Positions 1-8,360 of a stretch of DNA of 46,813 nucleotides are shown in pieces; position 1 is the first letter of the stretch; each line of letters starts with the position of its first letter. The position numbers and the translations under genes are program-made. Source of the stretch: Acidobacteriota bacterium (GTDB lineage Bacteria > Actinomycetota > Thermoleophilia > Gaiellales > Gaiellaceae); assembly GCA_028876365.1 (NCBI GenBank), contig JAGWRZ010000052.1, forward strand, positions 1 through 46,813, read 5' to 3'. The notes under the pieces are model-generated. The model was not told where the DNA came from. It did not search any database and saw only the letters and a list, made by a program, of their open reading frames with translations.

Positions 1-213
1 CGTCGTCGTCGTGCGCCGGACGAGCCGGCCCGCGAGCGCGAAGCCGAGGATCGAGGCCGCCGAGAAGGCCGCGGCGAGAACGCCGATCCGCGCCGGAGCG
101 GCGTGGAGGTGCTTCGAGATCGCCGGCAGGGCCGGGGCGATGACGCTGTACGACGCCGCGTCGAGCGCCGCGAAGGCGAGGAGCGCGATGAAGTCTCGGT
201 TGGCGCGCGTCAT
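1..213 (-). CDS. MFS transporter, N-terminal fragment (cut by window edge)
   Basis: The minus-strand frame starts at an ATG (211-213) and runs off the left edge with 71 codons and no stop. The peptide begins MTRANRDFIALLAFAALDAA and continues with a first membrane helix, a PALPAISKHL segment and a second Ala/Gly-rich helix ending in GRLVRR. This is the usual opening of a 12-helix major facilitator permease. The ATG overlaps the TGA of the upstream oxidoreductase by four bases (ATGA), so it is probably translationally coupled and the last known gene of that operon. Substrate cannot be told; context suggests a methylated amine, amino acid or breakdown product. Confidence 0.7.
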   Translation of the reverse strand, partial: MTRANRDFIALLAFAALDAASYSVIAPALPAISKHLHAAPARIGVLAAAFSAASILGFALAGRLVRRTTTT

Positions 214-2495
214 CGGGTGGAGTGAACGACGCTTCGGACGAGCTCGCCCATCACGTCCACCTCGACCTCGCTTCCCTCCTCCACCCCGGACGGGAGCTTC
301 GCGAGCGCGACGTTGCCCCTCACCGTGAAGCCGTAGGCGGCGCTGCGCACGCGGCCGATCACCTCGCCGGCGCAATGGACGGCCTCGCCGCCGTAGATCG
401 TCAGGTAGTCCTCGCCGCCGACGAGGAGCATGCGCAGCATCGTCGCCGGGTCGCGGTCGAGCTCGAGCCACTTGTCCTCCGCCACCGCGAAGCCGAGCCC
501 GGAGTCGAACGGCGTGTCCGACGCCGTCAGATCCGTCCCGAAGGAGCGGTAGCCCTTCTCGATCCGCAGCGAGTCGAGCGCCTGGTAGCCGACCGGCTCG
601 GGCGCGAGCGTCTCGACGAGAAAGTCCCACGCGCGGCCCGCGTCGTCCGGCCGGACGTACAGCTCGTAGCCGTACTCGCCGACGTAGGTCATCCGCTGCG
701 CGAGGACGCGGACGCCGCCGACGTCGATCTCCCTCGCCGTCCGGAAGGGGAAGTCCTCGAGCGCGCCGCGCACCGCCGGCCCGCACAGCCCGATCACCGC
801 CCACTCGTCGGTGACGTCGGTCACGCGCGCGCCGTGCAGCTCGAGAAAGCCGCGATCGGAGTCGACGGCGCCCGCGCCGGTGACGACGCGGAAGCGATCC
901 TCCGCGAGGCGCGTCACGGTGACATCGCCGACGATCCGCCCGCGCTCGTCGAGGAGCTGCGTGTACGCGATCGACCCGACCGGCCGGTCGATGCGCGCGC
1001 CGCACACGCGTTCGAGCACCTCCAGCTCGGACAGCTCGAGCTTGCCGAACGACGTCAGGTCGATCATCCCCGCCCGCTCGCGCACGGCCGCGTGCTCGAC
1101 GGCGACGCGGTCGAACCAGATCGGCTTCGCCCAGCCGACGAGCCGCTGATCCTCTCCGGCGCGCCGCGCCGGCTCGCCGGGCCGGAACCAGTCGGGCCGC
1201 TCCCACCCGTTCTTCGCCCCGTAGACGGCGCCGAGCGCCTGCGTCCGTCCGTGCAGCGGAGAGCGCCGCTTCGGTCTGCCCGCCTCGGACACGTCGTACG
1301 GGTACCTCAACCGGTAGTAGTAGCGGTAGACCTCCCGCCCGGCCGCAGCCGCGAAGGATGTGTCCCGGTACGGCCCTCCGAACCGCCACGGCCGGTACGG
1401 CTGGACGTCCACCTCGGCCCCGCCCTCCGTGTACAGCTCGGCGAGCGCCTTCCCGAGCCCGCCCGCGCCGCCGAAGCCGTTGAGCGACAGCCCCGCCGCC
1501 GTCCAGAAGCCGCGCACGCCCGGCATCGGGCCGAGGAGAGGGTTCCCGTCCGGCGTCATCGCGTCGGGATGGCAGACGAGCGCGACCATCCCCGCGTCGG
1601 CGAGGAACGGGAACCGCCGCACCGCGCCCGCCATCAGCTGCGCGAAGCGCTCGTGGTCGGGCGGAAGCGCCCGCGCGCCGTGCTCCCAGGGGACGCCGTC
1701 CTCCCAGCGCGACACCGGATTCGGCTCGTAGCCGCCGAAGAGGATGCCGCCGCTCTCCGCCTTCCCGTACACGAGGTTGTCGGTGTCGCGGAAGCACGGC
1801 GTGTCGCGCGGCAGCGCGTGCCCCTCGACCGCCCGGAGCGCGACGTGCTGGTGGTCGACCGGGATGGAGCAGGCGAACGCGCCGGCCATCTCCGCGATGC
1901 GCGGCGCCCACATGCCGGCCGCGTTCACGACGGCCCCGCACGCGATCGGCCCGTGCTCGGTCTGCACGCCGACAATCCGGCCGTCTCGCACGTCGATGCC
2001 GGTGACGCGCGTGCGCGTGCGGATCTCGACGCCGAGCTCACGCGCCGCGCTCGCGACCGCATACGTCGCGATGTGCGGGTCGACGGCGCCGTCGCCCGGC
2101 ATCCAGACCGCTCCGTAGAGCGCCTGATCGGTGATCGCCGGGAGGTGCGCACGCGCCTCCTCGGGGCCGACGAGCTCCGCGTCGAGGCCGATCGCATGTG
2201 CACGCGAGACGCCGCGGCGCAGCTCGAGCAGGCTTTCCTCGCTCGACGCGATGCGAAGCGACCCGACACGGTCGAAGACGCCGAGCTCCTCGTACAGCTG
2301 CACGCTGTAGCGGCGAAACCGCATCATCGTCGGCGACGGGCTGAACTGCGTGACGAGACCCGCCGCGTGATGCGTCGAGCCGCTCGTCAGCTCCCCTTTC
2401 TCGACGAGGACGACGTCGCGGACGCCGGCACTCGCCAGGTGATAGGCGCAGCTGACGCCGGCGATGCCACCGCCGATGACGACCACCTCCGTCAC
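210..2495 (-). CDS. FAD-dependent oxidoreductase/GcvT fusion (dimethylglycine or sarcosine dehydrogenase-like)
   Basis: 761 aa, about the length of dimethylglycine/sarcosine dehydrogenases. The N-terminus has a dinucleotide-binding loop (VVVIGGGIAGVSCAYHLA). A GSTHHAAGL motif follows, and the His before AAGL is where the family attaches FAD covalently. The DAO domain spans roughly residues 1-370, a linker (FAO_M-like) 370-430, and a GcvT aminomethyltransferase domain plus C-terminal barrel 430-761. Known family role: oxidative N-demethylation of an N-methyl amino acid, passing the methylene group to tetrahydrofolate. The GTG start at 2495 is chosen because it begins just before the FAD motif and overlaps the previous stop (GTGA). 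The open frame continues upstream to 3839, but that part is antisense-like noise. Paralogue of the next gene; the exact substrate is not determined. Confidence 0.85.
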   Translation of the reverse strand: MTEVVVIGGGIAGVSCAYHLASAGVRDVVLVEKGELTSGSTHHAAGLVTQFSPSPTMMRFRRYSVQLYEELGVFDRVGSLRIASSEESLLELRRGVSRAHAIGLDAELVGPEEARAHLPAITDQALYGAVWMPGDGAVDPHIATYAVASAARELGVEIRTRTRVTGIDVRDGRIVGVQTEHGPIACGAVVNAAGMWAPRIAEMAGAFACSIPVDHQHVALRAVEGHALPRDTPCFRDTDNLVYGKAESGGILFGGYEPNPVSRWEDGVPWEHGARALPPDHERFAQLMAGAVRRFPFLADAGMVALVCHPDAMTPDGNPLLGPMPGVRGFWTAAGLSLNGFGGAGGLGKALAELYTEGGAEVDVQPYRPWRFGGPYRDTSFAAAAGREVYRYYYRLRYPYDVSEAGRPKRRSPLHGRTQALGAVYGAKNGWERPDWFRPGEPARRAGEDQRLVGWAKPIWFDRVAVEHAAVRERAGMIDLTSFGKLELSELEVLERVCGARIDRPVGSIAYTQLLDERGRIVGDVTVTRLAEDRFRVVTGAGAVDSDRGFLELHGARVTDVTDEWAVIGLCGPAVRGALEDFPFRTAREIDVGGVRVLAQRMTYVGEYGYELYVRPDDAGRAWDFLVETLAPEPVGYQALDSLRIEKGYRSFGTDLTASDTPFDSGLGFAVAEDKWLELDRDPATMLRMLLVGGEDYLTIYGGEAVHCAGEVIGRVRSAAYGFTVRGNVALAKLPSGVEEGSEVEVDVMGELVRSVVHSTR

Positions 2496-4870
2496 GCGCG
2501 AATGCGTTCGCCCTTCGGGTCGTACAGCGGGTCGGCGCGGATCTCGCCCGCGACCCAGTCGCCGAAGATGTCGATCGCGACCTTCGTCCCCGGCTCGGCA
2601 TGCCCCACGGGGACATAGGCGTAGGCGATGCTCGCCCCGACTGCGTAACCGTACCCACCGCTCGTCACGCGGCCGGCGACCTCGCCGCCGATCCGCACCG
2701 GCTCGGAGCCGAGCGCGACGGCGCGCGGATCCTCGAGCACGATGCACACGAGCCTCTGCCGCGGCTGCGCCGCCAGCAGCGCCTCGCGGCCGATGAAATC
2801 GCCCTTGTCCAGCTTCACCGCGAAGCCGAGGCCGGCATCGAACGGCGTCGTCTCGGCGGTGAGGTCGCTCGCCCATGCGCGGTAGCCCTTCTCCAGTCGC
2901 AGCGACTCGATCGCGCGGTAGCCGCCCGGCGTGACGCCGTCGACGCACAGCGCGTCCCACAGCGTCGCGCCGTACTCGGCTGGGCAGTACAGCTCCCAGC
3001 CGAGCTCTCCGACGTAGGTGACGCGCGATGCGATGCAGGGGACGTTCCCGACCGTCACGTCGCGCGCCTGCATGTAGCCGTGGTCGAAGCTGACGACCTC
3101 GCGCGCCTTCGGCCCCCACAGGCACAGGCACGCGAGTGCCGAGGTGACGTCGTTGACGTGGACGGAGCCGTCGCGCGGCATGTTCCGCTCGAGCCAGGCG
3201 CGGTCGTGGGTGCCGAACGCGGTGCCGGTGACGAGGAGGAAGCGATCCTCGGCGCGGCGCATGACCGAGAGATCCGCCTCGATGCCGCCGCGGTGGTTGA
3301 GGAGCTGCGTGTAGACGACGGTGCCGACCGGACGGTCGATCCTGTTTCCGCACAGACGCTCGAGGAACGCCAGCGCGCCTGGGCCGAGCACCTCGAGCTT
3401 CGAGAAGGACGACTGGTCGAAGAGCGCGACCGCCTCGCGCGCCGCGCGCGCCTCGACCTCGATCGCCGGCGACCAGTTCTCGCCCGCCCACCCGCGCGGC
3501 CGAAGGGACTCGTCGCCGCGCGCCGCGTTCGATGTGTACCAGTTGACGCGCTCCCAGCCTCCCTTCTCCCCGAAGGAGGCGTCGAGCGCGACATGGCGCT
3601 GGTAGGCGGGCGCGATGCGAAGCGGCCTCCCCGCCTGCCGCTCCTCGCCGGGGTACTTGATGTCGTAGTACTTCGACAGCGCCTCGTACGTGCGCGCGAG
3701 CGTGTACGCGCGGCTTCCGTACTGCCGCCCGAACCGGCGCCAGTCGAGCGGCCACACGTCCCACTCGGGACGGCCGTCGACGATCCACTCGCTCATGATC
3801 TTCCCGATCCCGCCGGCTCCGGCGAGCCCGTGCGCGCAACCGCCGGCGGCGATCCAGAATCCGGGGACGTCGGTCTCGCCGAGGAGGAAGTCCGCGTCCG
3901 GCGTGAATGCCTCCGGGCCGTTGAAGAACGCCTTCACCTCGGCGCTCTCCATCGCAGGCACGCGCGCGATCGCGTTAGCGAACAGCTCCTCCATCCGCTC
4001 CCACTCCTGCGGCAGCAGCTTCGCCTCGAACTCTTCGGGGATGCCGTCGATCGCCCAGGGCGCCGGCGTCCGCTCGTAGCCGCCCATGACGAGGCCTCCC
4101 ACCTCGGTGCGGAAGTAGACGAGGTTGTCGGGGTCGCGGAGCGTCGGCAGCGGCTCGAGCGGCGGGTCGAGCGGCTCGGTGATGAGGTACTGGTGGCCGA
4201 AGGGGATCATGGGAACGTCGACGCCGGCGAGCGCGCCGACCTGCCGCGCGTACATGCCGGCGGCGTCGACGACCACCTCGCACTCGATTCGCCCCTTGTC
4301 GGTCTCGACCGCGGTGACCCGGCCGTCGCGGGTCTCGATGCCGAGCACGCGGGTGCGCACCTCGATCTGCGCACCGAGGCGGCGCGCGCCGTCGGCGAGC
4401 GCGTATGTCAGTTGCGACGGGTCGAGGTAGCCGTCGTCGGGGATGAACGCGGCCGCGAGCACGCCGTCGGTCGACATCGGCGGGAAGAGCCGCTGCGCCT
4501 CCTCGGCGGAGACGATCTCCATCGGCAGCCCGAACGTCTTCGCCCAGGACGCCTGGCGTCGGATCTCCTCCAGGCGCGGCTGCGACGACGCGAGCCGCAG
4601 GCCGCCGAGCTGGTGCCAGCCGGGATCTTTGCCCGTCAGCTCCTTCAGCTCGGCGTACAGGCCGACCGAGTACTGCATCATCCGGGTCAGCGAGATCGAC
4701 GAGCGCAGCTGCCCGACGAGCCCGGCCGAATGCCACGTGGACCCGTGCGTCAGCTGGAACTGCTCGACGAGGACGGAGTCGGTCCACCCCTCCTTCGCGA
4801 GGTGGTAGAGGCAGGAGCAGCCGATGACGCCGCCGCCGACGACGACGGCACGTGCGCGATCTGGGAGCAT
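2492..4870 (-). CDS. FAD-dependent oxidoreductase/GcvT fusion, second paralogue (dimethylglycine dehydrogenase-like)
   Basis: 792 aa with the same architecture as its downstream neighbour. A Rossmann FAD loop (AVVVGGGVIGCSCLYHLA) comes first, then STWHSAGL with the His expected for covalent FAD, a DAO domain to about residue 370, a FAO_M-like linker, GCV_T and GCV_T_C. First gene of a minus-strand operon with the second dehydrogenase and an MFS permease. The upstream strand reads TAAGGT, six bases, ATG, which fits a leaderless promoter. It starts only 11 bases from a divergent kinase gene. Two non-identical copies side by side suggest successive demethylations, for example dimethylglycine to sarcosine to glycine. 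That division of labour is inference. Confidence 0.87.
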   Translation of the reverse strand: MLPDRARAVVVGGGVIGCSCLYHLAKEGWTDSVLVEQFQLTHGSTWHSAGLVGQLRSSISLTRMMQYSVGLYAELKELTGKDPGWHQLGGLRLASSQPRLEEIRRQASWAKTFGLPMEIVSAEEAQRLFPPMSTDGVLAAAFIPDDGYLDPSQLTYALADGARRLGAQIEVRTRVLGIETRDGRVTAVETDKGRIECEVVVDAAGMYARQVGALAGVDVPMIPFGHQYLITEPLDPPLEPLPTLRDPDNLVYFRTEVGGLVMGGYERTPAPWAIDGIPEEFEAKLLPQEWERMEELFANAIARVPAMESAEVKAFFNGPEAFTPDADFLLGETDVPGFWIAAGGCAHGLAGAGGIGKIMSEWIVDGRPEWDVWPLDWRRFGRQYGSRAYTLARTYEALSKYYDIKYPGEERQAGRPLRIAPAYQRHVALDASFGEKGGWERVNWYTSNAARGDESLRPRGWAGENWSPAIEVEARAAREAVALFDQSSFSKLEVLGPGALAFLERLCGNRIDRPVGTVVYTQLLNHRGGIEADLSVMRRAEDRFLLVTGTAFGTHDRAWLERNMPRDGSVHVNDVTSALACLCLWGPKAREVVSFDHGYMQARDVTVGNVPCIASRVTYVGELGWELYCPAEYGATLWDALCVDGVTPGGYRAIESLRLEKGYRAWASDLTAETTPFDAGLGFAVKLDKGDFIGREALLAAQPRQRLVCIVLEDPRAVALGSEPVRIGGEVAGRVTSGGYGYAVGASIAYAYVPVGHAEPGTKVAIDIFGDWVAGEIRADPLYDPKGERIRA

Positions 4871-4882
4871 GATGCGACCTTA
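4870..4882 (-). promoter_or_regulatory. Candidate leaderless -10 element for the dehydrogenase operon
   Basis: Read on the minus strand, TAAGGT (plus 4877-4882) is followed by six bases and the ATG at 4870, so transcription would start at or next to the start codon. The hexamer overlaps the first base of the divergent kinase gene. No clear -35 was seen. Confidence 0.4.
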
Positions 4883-5781
4883 TGGCGTTGGACGACGTCC
4901 TGCAGGCCGTTCCGGAGCTGCGCGATGCGCAGTCGGTCGAGCCGCTCACCGGCGGCCTCACGAACACGAACTACAAGGTGACGAGCGACGCCGGCTGCTT
5001 CGTCGTCCGTATCTCCGGCAAGGACACGAGCCTGCTCGCCATCGACCGCGAGAACGAGGTGCACAACACGAAGGCCGCCGCCGACACCGGCGTCGGCGCG
5101 CCGTTCGTCGCGGCGCTGCCCGAGCACGACGCTCTGGTCCTCGGCTACCTCGAAGGCGAGGTGATGGATGCCGCGACGCTCCGCCGGGGCGACCGCCTCA
5201 CCGCCGTCGCAGCCGCGTGCCGGCGGCTGCACGGGGGCCGGCGTTTCCTCCACGACTTCGATATGTTCGCGATCCAGGCGCGCTACCTCGAGATCGTCCG
5301 CGAGCGCGGCTTCCCGCTGCCGGACCGGTACGAGAGCTTCGCGCCGCGCATCCGCGAGCTCGAGCGCGCGATGCGCGTCCGGCCGGAGCCGACGGTGCCG
5401 TGCAACAACGACCTGCTCGCGGAGAACTTCATCCACGTGGGCGGCGAGATGCGGCTGATCGACTACGAGTACTCCGGCAACAACGAGCCGTCGTTCGAGC
5501 TCGGCAACGTGTGGAGCGAGTCGAATCTCTCGCTCGATCAGCTGGAGGAGCTCGTCGCCGCGTACTGGGGGCGGTCGCTGCGCAGCAAGGTCGCGCGCGC
5601 GCGGCTCTGGGGCCTCATGTCGAAGTACGGCTGGACGCTGTGGGGGTCGATCCAGGTCGGCATCTCCGACCTCGACTTCGACTTCTGGGGCTGGGCGATG
5701 GAGAAGTACGAGCGGGCCGTCGATGAACTCGACGGCCCGCAGTTCGAGCAGCTACTGGAAGACGTGCAGCGCGACGACTAG
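4882..5781 (+). CDS. Choline/ethanolamine kinase-like (LicA/APH fold) phosphotransferase
   Basis: 299 aa, normal for LicA-type kinases. LTGGLTNTNYKV near residue 20 is the nucleotide-loop equivalent, VVRISG carries no lysine at the usual spot, LGYLEGEVM is hinge-like, and the catalytic loop reads PCNNDLLAENFI. The second-metal motif is LIDYEYSGNNEPSFELGN with D194. In this fold the catalytic loop is normally HxD or HND; here position 175 is Asn (N175-N176-D177), while the catalytic Asp and the downstream Asn are kept. Known family role: ATP-dependent phosphorylation of choline, ethanolamine or a related alcohol. The gene is divergent from the dehydrogenase operon, and its TAG stop overlaps the stop of the convergent permease by four bases. 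The actual substrate is uncertain. Confidence 0.75.
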   Translation: MALDDVLQAVPELRDAQSVEPLTGGLTNTNYKVTSDAGCFVVRISGKDTSLLAIDRENEVHNTKAAADTGVGAPFVAALPEHDALVLGYLEGEVMDAATLRRGDRLTAVAAACRRLHGGRRFLHDFDMFAIQARYLEIVRERGFPLPDRYESFAPRIRELERAMRVRPEPTVPCNNDLLAENFIHVGGEMRLIDYEYSGNNEPSFELGNVWSESNLSLDQLEELVAAYWGRSLRSKVARARLWGLMSKYGWTLWGSIQVGISDLDFDFWGWAMEKYERAVDELDGPQFEQLLEDVQRDD

Positions 5782-7292
5782 GCGGTCGGGACCGCCTCCC
5801 CTTCGGGTGCCTCCATGTGCGCCGGCTTGTGCCGCTGGACGAGCGTGAAGTACACGGCGCCGACGATCGCGACGACGACGAACACCGTCCAGAGCACCGG
5901 ACGCTCGTTCAGCCAGTGCCAGCCGAAGTTCAGCTGCAGCTTCCCCTTCGGGTCGACGACCTGGTACGGCGTCGGGTTCGACTGGATGCGCGGCCAGGCG
6001 AAGTTGACCAGCATGCCACCGCCCCAGGCGAGCGCGACGATGTTGAGCGGAAGGCCCCAGCGGCCGAGCGAGAACGGCGCCTTCTGCTTCGGCCAGCCGC
6101 GCAGGCGTGCCCGCAGGAGCGCGACGTTCCCGATGATGTAGCTGAGGTAGATCATCCCCGTTGCCGCGATCGCGACGATGCCGGCGCCCGCGAACTGGAG
6201 CATCGGGATGAAGGCGAGAACGCCGATCGCGATGCAGGACACGATCGGCGTGTGCAGGTCGCGGTTGACCTCCGCGAGCCACTTCGAGCCCGGAAGCGCG
6301 TTGTCGCGGGCCATCCCGAAGCAGAGGCGGATGGTCGACGTCTGGATCGACAGGCAGCACACGAAGATCGCGGCCGAGACGACCATCAGGAACGCCGCCG
6401 ACATCGCCGAGCCGAAGTTCGACTCGATGATGTTCGCCGGGCCGAAGCCGCCCTTGATCGCAGCCGGCAGGTTGTGGATCCCGAGGAGCATGCAGAACAG
6501 GAAGATGCCGCCGATGATGAATGCGCCGGCCACCGAGCCGAGGATCGCCTTGGGCGCTTCCGTGCGAGGGCTCCTCGTCTCCTCCGCCAGCGTTCCGGCG
6601 GTGTCGAAGCCGTAGATCACGTACAGGGACATGAACATCGCGATGAGGAACGTCCCCGTCGTGAGGCTCGTGCCGCCGGTATGGAAGATGACGGCGACGT
6701 TCTGGTGGTGGTGGAAGATCGCGAGGACGAACGCGAACACCACCATGCCGAGGATCTCGAAGAACACGCCGGTGTTGTTCACGAGCGCGACGAGACGCAC
6801 GCCGAAGATGTTCATCACGGTGATGGCCGCCAGCGTGATGATCGCGATCAGCCGTTGATTCGAATGCGTGTTCGCGACGTTCCAGCCCATGAGCTCGAAG
6901 GCGGGGATCAGGGCGAGGGGCAGAGTCACGCAGACCGATGTCACCGTGAGGATGCCGGCGAACAGATAGATCCAGCCCGCGAACCATGAATAGGTCTTCC
7001 CCGCGAGGTACTTCGTCCACTGGAAGACGGAACCCGCGACCGGGTAGTGGCTCGAGAGCTCCGCGAACCCGAGTGCCACGATGAACTGCCCGATCGCGAC
7101 GATCGGCCAGCTCCAGATGAAGACGCCCCCGATGGTGGTGAGGCCGAGCGCGAACAGCGTGAAGATGCCGGTCGACGGCGAGATGTAGCTGAACGCGACG
7201 GCGAAGGAGCTGAAGACGCCCAGGCTGCGCTTGAGCTCCTGCTTGTAGCCGAACCGCGCGAGATCCTGCTCGTCGCGGGACAGTTCCGTCAT
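5778..7292 (-). CDS. APC-superfamily amino acid permease
   Basis: 504 aa from the ATG at 7292, preceded by GGAGGG nine bases upstream; a longer frame to 7352 lacks a ribosome site. About 12 hydrophobic segments are visible. The N-terminal FGYKQELKRSLGVFSSFAVAFSYISP is typical of the amino acid/choline transporter branch (UctT/Bat1-like), with a helix-1 SYISPSTGIFTLF motif and an AEETRSPRTEAPKAI consensus loop. Inner-membrane uptake of an amino acid, amine or choline-like compound is expected. Next to the DMGDH-like pair and the kinase it may import their substrate, which is inference. Its upstream region holds two inverted repeats (7323-7377). Confidence 0.85.
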   Translation of the reverse strand: MTELSRDEQDLARFGYKQELKRSLGVFSSFAVAFSYISPSTGIFTLFALGLTTIGGVFIWSWPIVAIGQFIVALGFAELSSHYPVAGSVFQWTKYLAGKTYSWFAGWIYLFAGILTVTSVCVTLPLALIPAFELMGWNVANTHSNQRLIAIITLAAITVMNIFGVRLVALVNNTGVFFEILGMVVFAFVLAIFHHHQNVAVIFHTGGTSLTTGTFLIAMFMSLYVIYGFDTAGTLAEETRSPRTEAPKAILGSVAGAFIIGGIFLFCMLLGIHNLPAAIKGGFGPANIIESNFGSAMSAAFLMVVSAAIFVCCLSIQTSTIRLCFGMARDNALPGSKWLAEVNRDLHTPIVSCIAIGVLAFIPMLQFAGAGIVAIAATGMIYLSYIIGNVALLRARLRGWPKQKAPFSLGRWGLPLNIVALAWGGGMLVNFAWPRIQSNPTPYQVVDPKGKLQLNFGWHWLNERPVLWTVFVVVAIVGAVYFTLVQRHKPAHMEAPEGEAVPTA

Positions 7293-7322
7293 GGGGTTAG
7301 CCCTCCCGTTAGTGGTGCCGCG

Positions 7323-7377
7323 ATTGACCCACGGCGCAGGGTTTCGTGTCAATAGCCTCTTTTCCTACCGAGAGGCT
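7323..7377. promoter_or_regulatory. Paired inverted repeats upstream of the APC permease
   Basis: ATTGAC (7323-7328) and GTCAAT (7348-7353) form one inverted repeat. AGCCTCT (7354-7360) and AGAGGCT (7371-7377) form another immediately beside it. On the minus strand the first arm includes TTGACA, a good -35, but no strong -10 follows. These may be operator sites or a structured leader for the permease. Confidence 0.35.
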
Positions 7378-7383
7378 CCTATC

Positions 7384-7515
7384 GGGGACAGTCCCTGCAA
7401 CGAGACCGTATGGAGGGCGGCACGCTTCCGCGACACGCAACGCAGAAGCGCTGAGGCGCGACCGTCATACGCAAGTGTCACGGGGCCCGCACGCTCTCGT
7501 GACGGGGACTGTCCC
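7384..7515. repeat. REP-like structured intergenic element bounded by GGGGACAGTCCC / GGGGACTGTCCC
   Basis: GGGGACAGTCCC at 7384-7395 and GGGGACTGTCCC at 7504-7515 are near-palindromes in inverted orientation. Next to them, inside, ACGAGAcCGT on the left pairs imperfectly with ACGctCTCGT on the right, so the 132 bases can fold into one long interrupted stem. No coding frame with normal codon use is seen in it. Such borders resemble REP/BIME or RAYT-mobilised elements, but no transposase is nearby. Other copies in the genome would be needed to prove a repeat family. Confidence 0.45.
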
Positions 7516-7527
7516 TCGTGGGTCCCT

Positions 7528-8349
7528 TCAGGTCAGGGACAAGAGGGCGATGCCGCCGGCGACGGCGGCCGCCCCCGCAATGCGAGGCGCGCCGACCGGC
7601 TCCTTCAGGACGCGCCGGGCGAGGAGCGCCGCGACGACGACGCTCGTCTCGCGCACCGCGGCCACGGGGGCGGCCGCGGCCCGCTGCAGCGCGAGCAGGA
7701 CGAGCGCGTACGCCCCGAAGGTCGCGACGCCGGCGACGAACGTCGCCGGCCCCCACGCATCGCGCAGCGCGCGCACGCCCTTCGCGCGCGCGACCGCGGC
7801 GGTGTAGACCACCGACGGCCCGATCATCGTCAGCTCCAGGTACGGGACCGCGCCCGCGTGCCTCACCCCGTCCTTGTCGACGAGCGTGTACGCGGCGATG
7901 ACGCACGCGATCACGAGGCCGAGGGGTACGCCCCGCCCGCCCGGCTTCCCGAGCCCGCGAACGAGGAGGACGCCGGCGCCGACGAGGCACACGCCCGCCA
8001 CCTGGCCCACCGAGGTCGCCCGCCCAAGCGCGACGACGCCGACGACGAGGACGAGCACCGGCGCCGTCCCGCGGGCGATCGGATAGACGACCGAGAGCTC
8101 CGCCAACCGGTAGGCGGTCGGGAGCAGCGCGAAGTAGAGAAGCTGGAGCGCGGCGCTCCCGACGACGAACGGGACGACGGCCCGGTGCACGTGCCAGAGG
8201 ACGACGGCGACCGGCAGGAAGACGACCTCGGCCACGACGACCGCGACCGCGGTCGCCGCTTCGATGTCCTTCGCCCGCGCCAGGAGGATGTTCCAGAGCG
8301 CGTGGATGCACGCGGCTGCAAGCGCGAGGCCCAGGGCCGAGGTCGGCAT
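7528..8349 (-). CDS. EamA/DMT-family transporter
   Basis: 273 aa and about ten hydrophobic helices in two similar halves, the standard EamA layout. Recognisable parts are AACIHALWNILLARAKD in helix 1, LAELSVVYPIARGTAPV in helix 4 and VAAVRETSVVVAALLARRVLKEP near the end. The ATG at 8349 is preferred over the TTG at 8358 because it matches homologue N-termini. Probable inner-membrane exporter or importer of a small metabolite. It lies divergent to the HAD gene, with only 11 bases between the starts. Confidence 0.8.
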   Translation of the reverse strand: MPTSALGLALAAACIHALWNILLARAKDIEAATAVAVVVAEVVFLPVAVVLWHVHRAVVPFVVGSAALQLLYFALLPTAYRLAELSVVYPIARGTAPVLVLVVGVVALGRATSVGQVAGVCLVGAGVLLVRGLGKPGGRGVPLGLVIACVIAAYTLVDKDGVRHAGAVPYLELTMIGPSVVYTAAVARAKGVRALRDAWGPATFVAGVATFGAYALVLLALQRAAAAPVAAVRETSVVVAALLARRVLKEPVGAPRIAGAAAVAGGIALLSLT

Positions 8350-8360
8350 ACAGTGCAACC
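8349..8360 (+). promoter_or_regulatory. Candidate leaderless -10 for the HAD/GDPD pair
   Basis: TACAGT (8349-8354) is followed by six bases and the ATG at 8361, the spacing expected of a leaderless actinobacterial transcript. No Shine-Dalgarno sequence precedes the ATG. Confidence 0.4.

Noticed and set aside
210-3839. A 1209-residue open frame on the minus strand
   Set aside because: Only the part from 2495 down matches a known family; the N-terminal 450 residues are Arg-rich wrong-frame translation of the upstream dehydrogenase.
222-4981. Long plus-strand frames opposite the dehydrogenase genes
   Set aside because: Rich in R, A, D and V without any motif; antisense shadows of high-GC coding sequence.
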